Part shown: positions 50,017 to 59,678 of the stretch, piece after piece
How positions within the stretch are numbered: the first letter of the stretch is position 1
How the letters are laid out: every line of letters starts with the position of its first letter
Origin: Mesorhizobium sp. WSM4313
Lineage (GTDB): Bacteria > Pseudomonadota > Alphaproteobacteria > Rhizobiales > Rhizobiaceae
DNA: 64,000 bases
Assembly (NCBI RefSeq): GCF_002294725.1
Contig: NZ_NSFT01000006.1
Coordinates: forward strand, 124,001 to 188,000
Reading direction: 5' to 3'
Program-made: the position numbers and the translations under genes
Notes under the pieces: model-generated
The model's database searches: none
What the model saw: only the letters and a program-made list of their open reading frames with translations
What the model was told of the DNA's origin: nothing

Positions 50017-52374
50017 ATGACGTTGACGGTGGCAAATGCAGAGATTCTCTTACGCCGATATGAAGCCCCCGCAAACCAGGATCTTTTCTTTGTTGGGTCA
50101 GCAGACCGACGTATCACATTCTATTCACAGCAGGTTCGCGCGCTTGAGCTAGCCCACGCGCTCGATGCAAGCGGGAGGCTTCTCCCAGACGACCGGATCG
50201 CAGTCATCGGCGGTGGCGCCGCAGGCCTTACCGTCGAGATGGCCCTTAACGTGCTTGGCGCCCGTGTTGAACTTTTCGAAGCTTCAGCTCAAGTTCTTAA
50301 TCTTCAGCGAGGCTCGCCAAGGCTGCTGGACCCCAAAATATACGAGTGGCCTCGACCGGGAGCACTTGACCTACGTGCTGACCTTCCATTCCTCGACTGG
50401 AGCCGGGGCTTAGCTACTGCAACGCGAGAGGAGCTCATTCAAGGCAACGTGAAACTTGAGGCGCTTGTTGGGACGCAGCGCCAAGTTCAGCGCCATTTTG
50501 GCGTGAGAATCGCATCGGTTGAGAGGATCGCCAACAGGTGGGAGGTAACACCCGTTGGCGGCGCTCCCCAAGCTTTCACGAAAGTTATCGTCACATCCGG
50601 GTTTGGCGTTGAGCCTAATGTCGGAACTGCTGTTGCGCAGGCATACTGGAGCGCGGATGGCCCCCCGCAACCACAGCCTGCAAACGCTCGCTGCCTAATC
50701 AGCGGCGTTGGCGATGGCGGCCTGACTGACATGATGGCATTGCTGGTCGATAACTTTGAGCACCGTGCGTTTACTGAAGATTTTCTCAATCTCGTTTCAG
50801 CAGCTGAAATAGCGACGGCGGTCGATGCAGCCGAGGCCGCGGCTATCGGTACCGTTACGCTGCAGTCTCAATACGACCTCACTGTCCGACCAGTTTTGGA
50901 AAAATGGGGAGTCATAAACGACCTAGCTCAGAGGCTTGTCCCAGGACGTACGGTCGTCATGAACGCGACCAACGGATCTATTTTAGTGAAAGGGGCGGCA
51001 TCAAAGCTCAATCAGGTGATGGCCTACGCTCTTCAGCTTACGGCGGCAGCTCAAAATCCGCCTCAGTTCTCTATTGCCAGCGGAAAGCTGAACAACGTCA
51101 CAGATGAGGCCGGCCGCAAGCTCGCGCACGGTCCGGTCCTTCCAGATGGAACTCCTATTGGGGCCTTTGACCTGGTGATAGTGCGTCACGGACCAAAAAG
51201 GGAAGACCACCTCGCCTGGTTGGGCGATAAGTTCGAAATTTTTAAGGCGCATCGTTCGGGATTGGCCGCGGCTGATCCGGCCTCGGCTGATCCGCCCGTA
51301 CTGTTAAACGACACATACGGTTTTTTCCATGAGAAGCAGGATCGTTTCGTTCAGCCGGCACAGAAATTAGAGCGTGCACATACTCGAGAGCGAAGAGAAC
51401 ATCTGATTATCCTGCAGCTTGACCGAGCTACTCGTAGCGTCGTCGAGCGAGGAGCAATGTCGCTCCTAGATGCGATTACTGGTAACAAGGCGGGTCTTGA
51501 GATTTACCTAGCCAACGCACCTGCATCGCTTGGAACTCTGCCGAGTGTACTAGTTCGGGCACTTCGTAGCGCCGGAGATCGGATAGCAGTCACCTGCAGA
51601 CCTGATGATCACGCGGCTTGGATAAATGTGATTCCATGGATCAGTATGCGTATTGCGCAGCTTCCGGTCCCATATCCTCCAGTGCTCGCCCCTCCTCCGC
51701 AGACGCTATCTGAGGCAGTCGATGCCGTTCTGCTCGCGAAACTGGACCATGAGCTTTCTATGGTCTGGCAGTCAGGAACTTGCAATCTCGGTGCTGTACA
51801 TCAAACCATTCTGGCAGCGATTCAGCCGGTCTGGGATGTATGGCGCACCGCGCTGCAAAATAGCCCCAAGTTGCGATCACACGTGTTGCAGACACTCTGG
51901 AATTGTGAGGGTGGCAGCAGCTGGGACGGCAATGGTGGTTGCATGGCGCGCCTGACGTCTGCGCTTGTTCTTATGCTAGCGACCAGCCTCGCGGTGGCTG
52001 GTTTGAATCCCGACGGGAGCAGCAAACAATCCAACCTTGCCTATGCTTCCGGCTTCGGACTCGGATCAGGCTGCGAATCCAGATCCGGAAAGCAGATCGA
52101 CGACTGCAATGACCCTAGCGAATGGGACGCCGATATCATCATTCTGTCTGCCGCGGTTGAACTCGATTTTGAACTTGCAGGCACCCTCGGCTCGGCGGGA
52201 GGAGATCCAGCGCGGTCTCTCGCCGGGGCAGCGCGGGTAGCTCCCGCTCTGGTCAAACGTAGTACAAGGTGGCGAACGAAGCTTGCCGGTCCACTCCAGC
52301 ACTGGCACGATGAAGTTGCCCTGGAACTGGAAGAGTTCGAGGCACGACGCGACGCGGGGATATCAGCGCTATGA
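50017..52374 (+). CDS. ABC-3C-type effector candidate with N-terminal FAD/NAD(P)-binding fold
   Basis: A 785-residue protein, first gene of a three-gene cassette. Residues 60-90 (RIAVIGGGAAGLTVEMALNV, then VELFEAS) form a Rossmann dinucleotide-binding motif, GGGAAG at 65-70 with the ribose-binding acid at 86-88. A second glycine-rich loop, SGVGDGGLTD, lies at 229-238. The C-terminal ~200 residues contain WQSGTCNLGAVHQTILAAI, a cysteine-bearing WNCEGGSSWDGNGGC, and a hydrophobic ALVLMLATSLAVAG segment. I recognise no complete family. By position it corresponds to the effector of ABC-three-component systems, and might act on NAD(P) or flavin when activated (inference). It overlaps the next gene (ATGA). 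Base composition is visibly less GC-rich than the backbone. Confidence 0.8.
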   Translation: MTLTVANAEILLRRYEAPANQDLFFVGSADRRITFYSQQVRALELAHALDASGRLLPDDRIAVIGGGAAGLTVEMALNVLGARVELFEASAQVLNLQRGSPRLLDPKIYEWPRPGALDLRADLPFLDWSRGLATATREELIQGNVKLEALVGTQRQVQRHFGVRIASVERIANRWEVTPVGGAPQAFTKVIVTSGFGVEPNVGTAVAQAYWSADGPPQPQPANARCLISGVGDGGLTDMMALLVDNFEHRAFTEDFLNLVSAAEIATAVDAAEAAAIGTVTLQSQYDLTVRPVLEKWGVINDLAQRLVPGRTVVMNATNGSILVKGAASKLNQVMAYALQLTAAAQNPPQFSIASGKLNNVTDEAGRKLAHGPVLPDGTPIGAFDLVIVRHGPKREDHLAWLGDKFEIFKAHRSGLAAADPASADPPVLLNDTYGFFHEKQDRFVQPAQKLERAHTRERREHLIILQLDRATRSVVERGAMSLLDAITGNKAGLEIYLANAPASLGTLPSVLVRALRSAGDRIAVTCRPDDHAAWINVIPWISMRIAQLPVPYPPVLAPPPQTLSEAVDAVLLAKLDHELSMVWQSGTCNLGAVHQTILAAIQPVWDVWRTALQNSPKLRSHVLQTLWNCEGGSSWDGNGGCMARLTSALVLMLATSLAVAGLNPDGSSKQSNLAYASGFGLGSGCESRSGKQIDDCNDPSEWDADIIILSAAVELDFELAGTLGSAGGDPARSLAGAARVAPALVKRSTRWRTKLAGPLQHWHDEVALELEEFEARRDAGISAL

Positions 52375-53033
52375 TAACGCTTGCCGGTTTCTCGGACCTC
52401 CTGACGGCACGTGCATCCTCGGTTGGCCTTGAAGTCAGGGCTGACCCCGGAATCATTGCGGATGGGTTTCGTGGCCGCGAGCCAAGTGATGCCAGACTTC
52501 CTACAGAAAAGGTCGGAATATGGTGCGGAACGTATCCGGTGATCATTGCGCCGTTGACTCCGACTGCGGCATCCGATTTCGGACCGCAAACGAAAGCACT
52601 GCACACTCAAGTCTTGATAGCCAGGTCTTACGTACCCCCGCAGTGCGTAGTCGACATGCACCTCTTCCTTCTTTTTCAGGCGGACTCGATCGACGATGAT
52701 CAGGCAGCTGCGATCGATCGGCTGGAGCGCGACGAGAGCATCTGTCGAAAGCAGGTATTTGTTCCCCGGGTTAACACCGCTGAAGCCTTCGAGGCATTCG
52801 TCGACCGGACATTTCTCGCTCGCCCGTGGGCGGAACAACGGCCCAGAACGCGCGGATTTCAGTTGGACCAACCTGCAGCAGTGGTACGGGAGATACTGGA
52901 AAGGCAGGGGCTCGCTCCGGTTGCCGCCGAAGCATGGGTGCGTATAGCGGATGCTTATCGAAGTGGTGAGATCGCGGCGCCGAGCGAGTTGGTGAGAGAT
53001 CTGGTTGCCGCAATGGATGAAAGCCATGTCTGA
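52371..53033 (+). CDS. ABC-3C middle component candidate (220 aa)
   Basis: A small alpha/beta protein between effector and ATPase genes, overlapping both (ATGA at 52371, eight bases at 53026). The centre CVVDMHLFLLFQADSIDD followed by ESICRKQVFVPR resembles what I recall of the ABC-3C middle-component fold (a strand, then a conserved C-R-K before a second strand). The C-terminal third is helical (EAWVRIADAYRSGEIAAPSEL). No enzymatic motif. It would bridge effector and ATPase. The assignment rests mainly on position, size and this motif. Confidence 0.65.
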   Translation: MITLAGFSDLLTARASSVGLEVRADPGIIADGFRGREPSDARLPTEKVGIWCGTYPVIIAPLTPTAASDFGPQTKALHTQVLIARSYVPPQCVVDMHLFLLFQADSIDDDQAAAIDRLERDESICRKQVFVPRVNTAEAFEAFVDRTFLARPWAEQRPRTRGFQLDQPAAVVREILERQGLAPVAAEAWVRIADAYRSGEIAAPSELVRDLVAAMDESHV

Positions 53034-56000
53034 TTTCTTCCTTACCAAGCTCCTCATCAATGAGTTTCGCACGTTTTCGGAGTGCGAGATCAGATTGCCG
53101 AATTCCCCTGGGGTATTGTTGGTTTGCGGACCAAATGGCCTCGGCAAGTCAACGCTTTTTGACGGCCTAGAGTGGTGTCTGTCGGGTAAAGTGGATCGCT
53201 TCGAGCATGCAAATAGAGGGGTGACTAGTGATCAATACCTTCGCAATTGGCATAGTCGGCTCGACCGTCAAACCTCAGTTGAGGCTACCTTCACGGGCGG
53301 TGAATCCACCCGGAGAAGGATTGTAGATCAGCAGGAGATCCAAGACGGCGAAGAACCGTCAAAACTCATGCAGTCGACCGCTTGGCGATCTCCAATTGGC
53401 GACCTTCACAACTATCTCCTTCTCACACACTTTCTTGGCCAATCAACCCTCACCCGCATGACCCACCGTCAAGCGACACAACGATGGGAATATCTCAAGG
53501 GGCCGGCCCGCAGTGATTGGGCGACCGAGATTGCTACCTCGCTGCACGGACATGGAAACAGCGCGGAAGCGAGAGCGTTCAACACTGCTGCAACCGAAGC
53601 TCAAGCCGAGGCGAAACGACTGGAGGACCTGCTAAGATCGGAGGAAGCCGTATTTGCCAGCAGCCGTGTGGCAGGTGCCATCGACGAGACGCAGTTGATT
53701 GCTCAAGCTGCGACTGTCCTGGACGACCTTCAACAATTGGACGCAGAGGTAACCATCAACGAATCGCCCGCGTCAGGCCAAGTCGCTTTGAACCATCTTT
53801 CCGAGACGATCGGTAAACTAAGAACTTGGCTTACCGGTCGGGAGACGAAACTTGAGCGTGCGGCAGCTTGTCTGAGGCAATACAATGAGGCGAATGCACG
53901 AGTTACCGAATTGCAAGCAAACCTCACGCCTGCAACAGCATCAATGACGGACCTGCAACACCGTGTCGAGTCTGCGACGTCGGACCTCAAAGAGGTTGAG
54001 GCCCGCCTTCAGCAAGCCAAGATAGCGTCGGCTGAGTTGAGCAGTAAACTTGCTGCGATCGAAACATTACGCAACCTCTTAGACACGAGGGCCTTGCAAG
54101 AGAAAAATCGCATCGAGCTGGATAGTGAGGTCGAACGGCTTGACCAAGACTTGGCGGCAGCCGAAGAGCGGGTACGCGTTGCGGATAAACGACTGAGGAT
54201 CTCCCAGTCGATCGATGCTCGCCTCCGCACAATTTTACAAGAAATAAACGATGAAGAGGCCCGCCAAAAACTCGGGAGTGACATCTCGGAACTCGACGAA
54301 CGAATTGTTGCTCAATCGGCGCAAATTGAATCGCTCCAAAAGGCGGCCCCCGACCTTGTGTCCCGCTTGCAACTAGCGAGAGGCAGGCAGCAAGCTGCCA
54401 GTGAAAGACTTCAAGCGAACAGGACAGCGCTCTCTTCAGCTCGGTCGGCAGTCGATCAACTGACGGCCGCCGTCGTTCAAGTTGCCGCACACATTGAGGA
54501 TTCGACCTGTGTTTGCCCAATCTGCTTCACGGACTTTGAGCCCGGCGAATTGCGTCGTCGGGCCTCAGCTTCAGCGGAAGCACTGGGCCCGACCCTCGCA
54601 CCTCTCGAGGAGTTGGTTCAGCAGGCGCAAAAGGAAGTTGATGATGCCGCGTCCGACGCTAGGACGCTCGCTGCGCAGGAAAGTGAGTTGCGAGAAGCTC
54701 ACCAACAGTTGTCAGCGTTAGTCGAAGAACGGAGCGCCAAAGTAGTTCGGTGGAACGCATCGCTTGGTGTGGAAGGGAAGTCGGATCCAGCCCCTACGCA
54801 GCCGAACCTTTCGGCACTTCAACAAAGGGCAAACCGGCTACGGCATTGGATACGGATCATCGGAGAACCTGGCACCCTTCAAAGCGCGTGGTCTACCGAG
54901 CTCCTGTCCCGCAACAACATTGGTACTCGTCTCACTGAGCGCAGGAAGTCACGAGACGGAGAGGCGCTGCTTGTAGTCAGGGCGGAGGAGGACATTCAAT
55001 TCACAGTCGGACTCCTTGGAATAGGCAACATCGACGGACTAGCCGATGAACTGCTCGCCATCCGAAGTCAAAAGGGGCAGGCGGAAAAGGCTTCCATCGA
55101 TGCTGAGATCAATCTCCAACGCGCTCAAGCGGCTCTCGATGGCCTAGAGCGCGAACTTTCCGCCGCCATCACTCGGCAGAAAGGCCTTTCGGTTGCGCTC
55201 GAAGCTGCGCGAGGCGAAGTCGACCGGACAGTCACAGTCTGGGCGGGCCTGGGAATGCCCGGCGATCGCCCCACGGAAGATGAAAGGTCGAAAGCCGAGT
55301 TGCTTACCCACTCGCATAAAGCCCGTATTAGCACCGCTGAGCAAACCATGGCGCGGCTGCGTCTCGGGTTCAGCATTACTCTTCAGCAGGACGCCCACAA
55401 GGAAGCTTTTTCGCAATTGCAAGCAGCGGTCGACGCGTCGCCTTCGCTGGGGCGGGATGAGACGCTTCAATTGGTCAGATTGTCCCAAGCACAGGCGGTC
55501 GCGAGAGCGCAGAACTACCTCAGGGCACAGCGGATCGCACATACTGCCTACCAGCAGATTAATCAGCGCGTTGGCGCCTTCAATCAGCGTTATCTCAAAC
55601 CGGTGAACGATCTTATGAATAAGATCAATCGCGCCATCCTCACCGACCCGGACGTCGGCTTGGATCTAGAGTTCTCACGCAACGCTGTCCGCCAAAGAAC
55701 TCGCCCTTTACCGAAAGCTCCGCGCAACATTGAGAACTTGGACCCATTGCTAGTCCACAGCGAAGGCCAAATGGCTGCACTTGCCGTAAGTATGTTGTGT
55801 GCAGCCAGCATAACCTTCACGTGGTCCCGCTGGCGTGGTCTGGTGATGGACGATCCACTTCAGCACAATGACATAGTTCACGCATCCGCATTCGCGGATT
55901 TGATGCGGAACCTCATCCGCGAGAAGAATTACCAGATACTCCTCTCGACCCATGACCTAGGTCAGGCCGACTTTCTGCGCCGCAAGTTTGTCGCCGGGGG

Positions 56001-56088
56001 AATCCCCTGCGTCTTGGTGCAACTCGTCGGGCGCGGGAAGGAGGGCACCCTTATTCAGGTGGACGATCAGTACTCGCATGCCGCCTAG
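53026..56088 (+). CDS. Rad50/SMC-like ABC ATPase
   Basis: A 1020-residue ATPase. N-terminal INEFRTFSECEIRLP then Walker A GPNGLGKST at 35-43; long coiled coils from about 190 to 480 and 510 to 850; a hook motif C-V-C-P-I-C at 495-500, exactly mid-protein, as in Rad50; ABC signature HSEGQ at 911-915; Walker B LVMDDP with Asp942/Asp943; and the switch His in LLSTHDLGQAD. All ATPase elements are intact. It would dimerise and sense DNA ends or phage structures, activating the first gene product by analogy with ABC-3C and other SMC-based defence systems (inference). Last gene of the cassette. Confidence 0.93.
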   Translation: MSDFFLTKLLINEFRTFSECEIRLPNSPGVLLVCGPNGLGKSTLFDGLEWCLSGKVDRFEHANRGVTSDQYLRNWHSRLDRQTSVEATFTGGESTRRRIVDQQEIQDGEEPSKLMQSTAWRSPIGDLHNYLLLTHFLGQSTLTRMTHRQATQRWEYLKGPARSDWATEIATSLHGHGNSAEARAFNTAATEAQAEAKRLEDLLRSEEAVFASSRVAGAIDETQLIAQAATVLDDLQQLDAEVTINESPASGQVALNHLSETIGKLRTWLTGRETKLERAAACLRQYNEANARVTELQANLTPATASMTDLQHRVESATSDLKEVEARLQQAKIASAELSSKLAAIETLRNLLDTRALQEKNRIELDSEVERLDQDLAAAEERVRVADKRLRISQSIDARLRTILQEINDEEARQKLGSDISELDERIVAQSAQIESLQKAAPDLVSRLQLARGRQQAASERLQANRTALSSARSAVDQLTAAVVQVAAHIEDSTCVCPICFTDFEPGELRRRASASAEALGPTLAPLEELVQQAQKEVDDAASDARTLAAQESELREAHQQLSALVEERSAKVVRWNASLGVEGKSDPAPTQPNLSALQQRANRLRHWIRIIGEPGTLQSAWSTELLSRNNIGTRLTERRKSRDGEALLVVRAEEDIQFTVGLLGIGNIDGLADELLAIRSQKGQAEKASIDAEINLQRAQAALDGLERELSAAITRQKGLSVALEAARGEVDRTVTVWAGLGMPGDRPTEDERSKAELLTHSHKARISTAEQTMARLRLGFSITLQQDAHKEAFSQLQAAVDASPSLGRDETLQLVRLSQAQAVARAQNYLRAQRIAHTAYQQINQRVGAFNQRYLKPVNDLMNKINRAILTDPDVGLDLEFSRNAVRQRTRPLPKAPRNIENLDPLLVHSEGQMAALAVSMLCAASITFTWSRWRGLVMDDPLQHNDIVHASAFADLMRNLIREKNYQILLSTHDLGQADFLRRKFVAGGIPCVLVQLVGRGKEGTLIQVDDQYSHAA

Positions 56089-56288
56089 ACCAGCAGGTTG
56101 GCCGAGCCTCGATCCGAACTGACCTAGCGTCCGGTTTCCACGGCGAAGGAATTGGAGGTGTTTACCTCTACCATGGCAACTATTGCGCGACCTTGGTGAT
56201 CAAACCGCTTGAGCCCACTCGCAGAATGAGCTTTGACAAGAAGCGAACTTAAGTGAACGGCAGCGGTGTGTCTGCCGACCCATTGCCC

Positions 56289-56504
56289 TTAATCGCGATT
56301 GTTCTGTCCCGATCCAGTGCGCCACGCAGCCGGATTACCGACCCATCGATTAATATCGGATTCCCGCCACCCCGCACCGTTGACGCTGATTTTCAGCTGA
56401 GCCGGGAAAGTGCCTTCGGCGATTTTGCGGTACATCGTCGAGCGGGACAAGCCAGTCCGTGCAAGGACAGTTCTTAGGCGAATGATACGATCCGGTTCAG
56501 GCAT
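56289..56504 (-). CDS. AlpA-family HTH regulator
   Basis: About 71 residues from the ATG at 56504: PDRIIRLRTVLARTGLSRSTMYRKIAEGTFPA, then GWRESDINRWV. This is the AlpA/excisionase-like winged helix that regulates phage-type integrases and often serves as a directionality factor in integrative elements. The open frame extends 12 codons upstream without further similarity. It sits between the ABC cassette and traA, both facing it, which suggests a role in the mobile element rather than in the cassette. Confidence 0.85.
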   Translation of the reverse strand: MPEPDRIIRLRTVLARTGLSRSTMYRKIAEGTFPAQLKISVNGAGWRESDINRWVGNPAAWRTGSGQNNRD

Positions 56505-56630
56505 GGCTGCCTTACCTTTCGCTGGGAGCCTTTGGCACATCCTGGAACCAGACAGTGCAACTCAGGCTCGCGCAATCCGATTTGTCATCTTATCGATCTG
56601 TGGCGCGGGAACGGCGGCAATCGGAAGGAG

Positions 56631-59600
56631 TCACAGCCCGATGCCCCGTCCCATGCTGATGCCGTGGTTGAACATCAGTTCCACACCCAGGCGCCGGCCG
56701 GATTCGACCTGAATGCCGAGCGCCTTCTTATGATTGGCGAGCAGGGATTCCAGTTGCGGATCGCGTTCGAGGCTTTTGGCCATGTCGGACATTGCCGTGC
56801 GCGTTGACTTGTAGCCCGACATGTCGCCGGCCTGGTATTGGCCCTGGCTCGTGCGATCGAGCTTTTGCCAACGCTCCACGAAACGATCTGCGCGGCGGCT
56901 CGGATCGTTGTCCAGTCCGGTGCGGATTTCCGTTTCAAGCTGGAGAGCCAGCACGATACGATTGACCCGGCCGGCGCCCGTCTCATGAACCAGCTCGGGA
57001 TTCTTGGCGTAGGCCGCTTCGGCATCGCGCCAGCCATGCGGCCGCACCTTCTCGAACGCGCTGCGGGCATCTCTCAATTCGCGCATCTGCTCGGCATTGC
57101 CCTGCCCGTCCGCATTTCCAGCACTGAGGATCGCGTCGAGCGCGCGCGCGTGGCGCACAAGCGCCCTCGTGCGAGCGCTGCGCAACGCCGCTTCCGCGTC
57201 CACCGGCACATCCGTATCGCGCTGCGCTCCCCTGTCGGAAGTATCTGTCCGTGGCGCAGCGCCGACATCGGTGCCCAGCACTTCAAAATTCTCCCTTCCC
57301 GGCCTGCGCCCACGGTCCTGGCCGGGCTCGGTATCTCCGGGCGAGCGCAATCCGTCCAGCAGTCCGCCGATCCGATCGCGGAGGTTCTCCGGAACGATGC
57401 GATGCACGATCTCGACCACACGCTCGCGGAAGGTGATGCCGCGCCTCTCGGCATAGCTCTGAGCTGGATCGGCTTGCCCGTAGTCCGACGCCATGTCCTT
57501 GGCGCGGTCGCGTGACAGGGCGCGGACAAGCCGTTCACGGGTGGCAAAGTCGTCGCTGCCATAATGCAGGTCCATCCCGTCTCGATGCCGTGACAGGGCG
57601 ACGTAGCTGCCATGAGCATCCATGCCTGGCGTAGCGAGCACATGGGTGCGGTCGACTGTCATGCCCTGAGCCTTGTGGATGGTCGCGGCATAGCCGTGGT
57701 CAAGGTGGGCATAGTCCTTGAGATCGAACTGGACCGATCTGCCGTCGTCGGTGCGCACGGCCATGCTCTGTGTGCTGACCTCTTCGATTACAGCAAGCGT
57801 CCCATTCTTGACGCCGAGCCCGCGCTCGTTGCGCAGGAACATGACGCGGTCGCCACTGGCGAAGCTTCTCAAACCGCGTTCCACCTCTACCTGGACTTCT
57901 TCGCCGAGACCGCCGGCAGCGTGCATACGCTCGCGCGCTGCCTGGTTGAGTGCACGCACTTCGTCGTTTGTGTGGGTGAGAATAATCCGGTTCGCCTCGG
58001 GCTCTGCCTGCCTGCCGCGATCCCAGCGCTCGACCAGTTCGCTACGCGCCTCCTCGCGTGTCGCGGCCTGATGCACCATGCCTTGCGCGTCATACGCGCT
58101 GATCGCAGCGCCAATCTTGTCAGTTGCCAGATCGCGCGTGGCGTCACGCTGCCAGTCCTCGCGCTGCCGGCGCACCTGGCTAATTTCGACGCCGCCATGT
58201 CGCTCGTGGATGGAGCGGAATGCAGCGCCGGCCTCGATCGCCTGCAACTGCTGGGGATCACCGACCAGCACAACCTTTGCACCGACGTCCGCGGCATGGG
58301 AAAGCACGCGCTCCAACTGGCGCGTGCCGACCATGCCGGCCTCATCGATCACCAGAACATCACGAACGGTGAGCAGATCGCGGCCCTGTGCCCAACTGTG
58401 TTCCATGCTGGCGATGGTGCGAGACAAAATGCCCGATCCGCTCTCGAGATTCTCGGCCGCGATGCCAGAGAGTGCCGCGCCTCGAATCTCATAGCCTGCT
58501 GCCGCCCATGCCTGGCGCGCAACACCCAGCATCGCGCTCTTGCCGGTGCCGGCAAAGCCGATAACGACACCAAGACCGCGGTCATCCGTAATGTGAGCGA
58601 GTGCATCGGCCTGTGCACCCGAGAGGACAAGACCGCGCTGCTCTGCGTTTGCCAGAGCAGCATTGCGATTCTGATCACTCACCGCATGAAGCTCCTGACC
58701 AGCCATGCGTTCCGTAGCATGGTGAAGTCGCTGTTCGATCTCGATCATCCGCCTAGTGGTGAAGCGATCTTCGCCGCGTCCGTCCTTGCCGAGTTCGACC
58801 AGTTCGGGCGCCCCGCGCATCGCGCCGATCACCGCGTTGAACTGGTCGATCCCATCGCTGTGCCGATGCGCGAACTTCGCGATGTCCTTTCGGGTGAAGG
58901 TCGATTGCTGATGCGTGATGGCATCCAGCGCCAAGGACGGATCCGCGATAATCCGCGCGCCATTGCCGCGCGCGATTTCGCGATGCAGTTCGGCGCGGTC
59001 CGCTTCAATGCCGGCAGCGTCGAGGCCGCTGCCTTCAATGCGTTGAGCCGGAGCACCGATCTGGGTTTGCGGCTCAAGTGCAATGCCCTGCGCTTCCAGA
59101 CTGCGATGATCGATACGGGCGTCGGTGTCGAGTTCGGCAAGCCGCTCATTGGCAAGCTCCGCCCATCGCTCGCGCCAGCGCTCGACCAGCTCCGTCTGGT
59201 TCCAGTCTCGAACCTTCGCACCAAAACCGTTCTCGTCGACGGACCGCATGGTCAGCATGACATGGGCATGCGGCTTGGGACTGCCATCCTCCGCCCTGTC
59301 CCAATGCACATTGAGATCGGCAACCATGCCTCGGCTGACAAACTCGGCCCGCACAAAGTCGCGCGCCAGTTCGATGCCTTGCGCCTGGCTCAGTTCGCGC
59401 GGGAGCGCAAACTCCACCTCGCGGGCAAGCTGGGCATCCTTCCTCACCTCGAAGGCCTCGACATCATTCCACAGCCGCTCGCGGTCGCTCCAGGCTCCCG
59501 GTGCATTCTCCGGCAGCATCACCTCGGAATGGACAACGCCGCGCTTGCCCGAGAAGTCATGCGTGCGTTCGATCCGATCGTCGCGCAGCCGCGAGGCCGA

Positions 59601-59678
59601 GCGGTAGGCGGCCGACGCCACGGCGCTTGACCCAGCCTTGCGGCCAATGACCTTGACGTGAAGATGATAGATCGCCAT
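56631..59678 (-). CDS. traA: Ti-type conjugative relaxase/helicase TraA
   Basis: A 1015-residue relaxase. MobA/MobL domain: MAIYHLHVKVIGRKAG, catalytic Tyr25 in ASAAYRSASR, and the metal-binding histidines His125, His137 and His139 (NVHWDRAEDGSPKPHAHVML). The RecD2-like helicase follows with Walker A GFAGTGKSA at 374-382, LVIDEAGMV and the late HGYAATIHKAQGMTVDR. It nicks oriT and unwinds the transferred strand. The C-terminus is somewhat shorter than plasmid TraA. It is divergent from traC/traD across a 172-base gap holding oriT. The start is at the conserved MAIYHL. Confidence 0.95.
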   Translation of the reverse strand: MAIYHLHVKVIGRKAGSSAVASAAYRSASRLRDDRIERTHDFSGKRGVVHSEVMLPENAPGAWSDRERLWNDVEAFEVRKDAQLAREVEFALPRELSQAQGIELARDFVRAEFVSRGMVADLNVHWDRAEDGSPKPHAHVMLTMRSVDENGFGAKVRDWNQTELVERWRERWAELANERLAELDTDARIDHRSLEAQGIALEPQTQIGAPAQRIEGSGLDAAGIEADRAELHREIARGNGARIIADPSLALDAITHQQSTFTRKDIAKFAHRHSDGIDQFNAVIGAMRGAPELVELGKDGRGEDRFTTRRMIEIEQRLHHATERMAGQELHAVSDQNRNAALANAEQRGLVLSGAQADALAHITDDRGLGVVIGFAGTGKSAMLGVARQAWAAAGYEIRGAALSGIAAENLESGSGILSRTIASMEHSWAQGRDLLTVRDVLVIDEAGMVGTRQLERVLSHAADVGAKVVLVGDPQQLQAIEAGAAFRSIHERHGGVEISQVRRQREDWQRDATRDLATDKIGAAISAYDAQGMVHQAATREEARSELVERWDRGRQAEPEANRIILTHTNDEVRALNQAARERMHAAGGLGEEVQVEVERGLRSFASGDRVMFLRNERGLGVKNGTLAVIEEVSTQSMAVRTDDGRSVQFDLKDYAHLDHGYAATIHKAQGMTVDRTHVLATPGMDAHGSYVALSRHRDGMDLHYGSDDFATRERLVRALSRDRAKDMASDYGQADPAQSYAERRGITFRERVVEIVHRIVPENLRDRIGGLLDGLRSPGDTEPGQDRGRRPGRENFEVLGTDVGAAPRTDTSDRGAQRDTDVPVDAEAALRSARTRALVRHARALDAILSAGNADGQGNAEQMRELRDARSAFEKVRPHGWRDAEAAYAKNPELVHETGAGRVNRIVLALQLETEIRTGLDNDPSRRADRFVERWQKLDRTSQGQYQAGDMSGYKSTRTAMSDMAKSLERDPQLESLLANHKKALGIQVESGRRLGVELMFNHGISMGRGIGL

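Noticed and set aside
57612..59630. 672-codon open frame on the plus strand
   Set aside because: Antisense to traA, whose relaxase and helicase motifs are intact.
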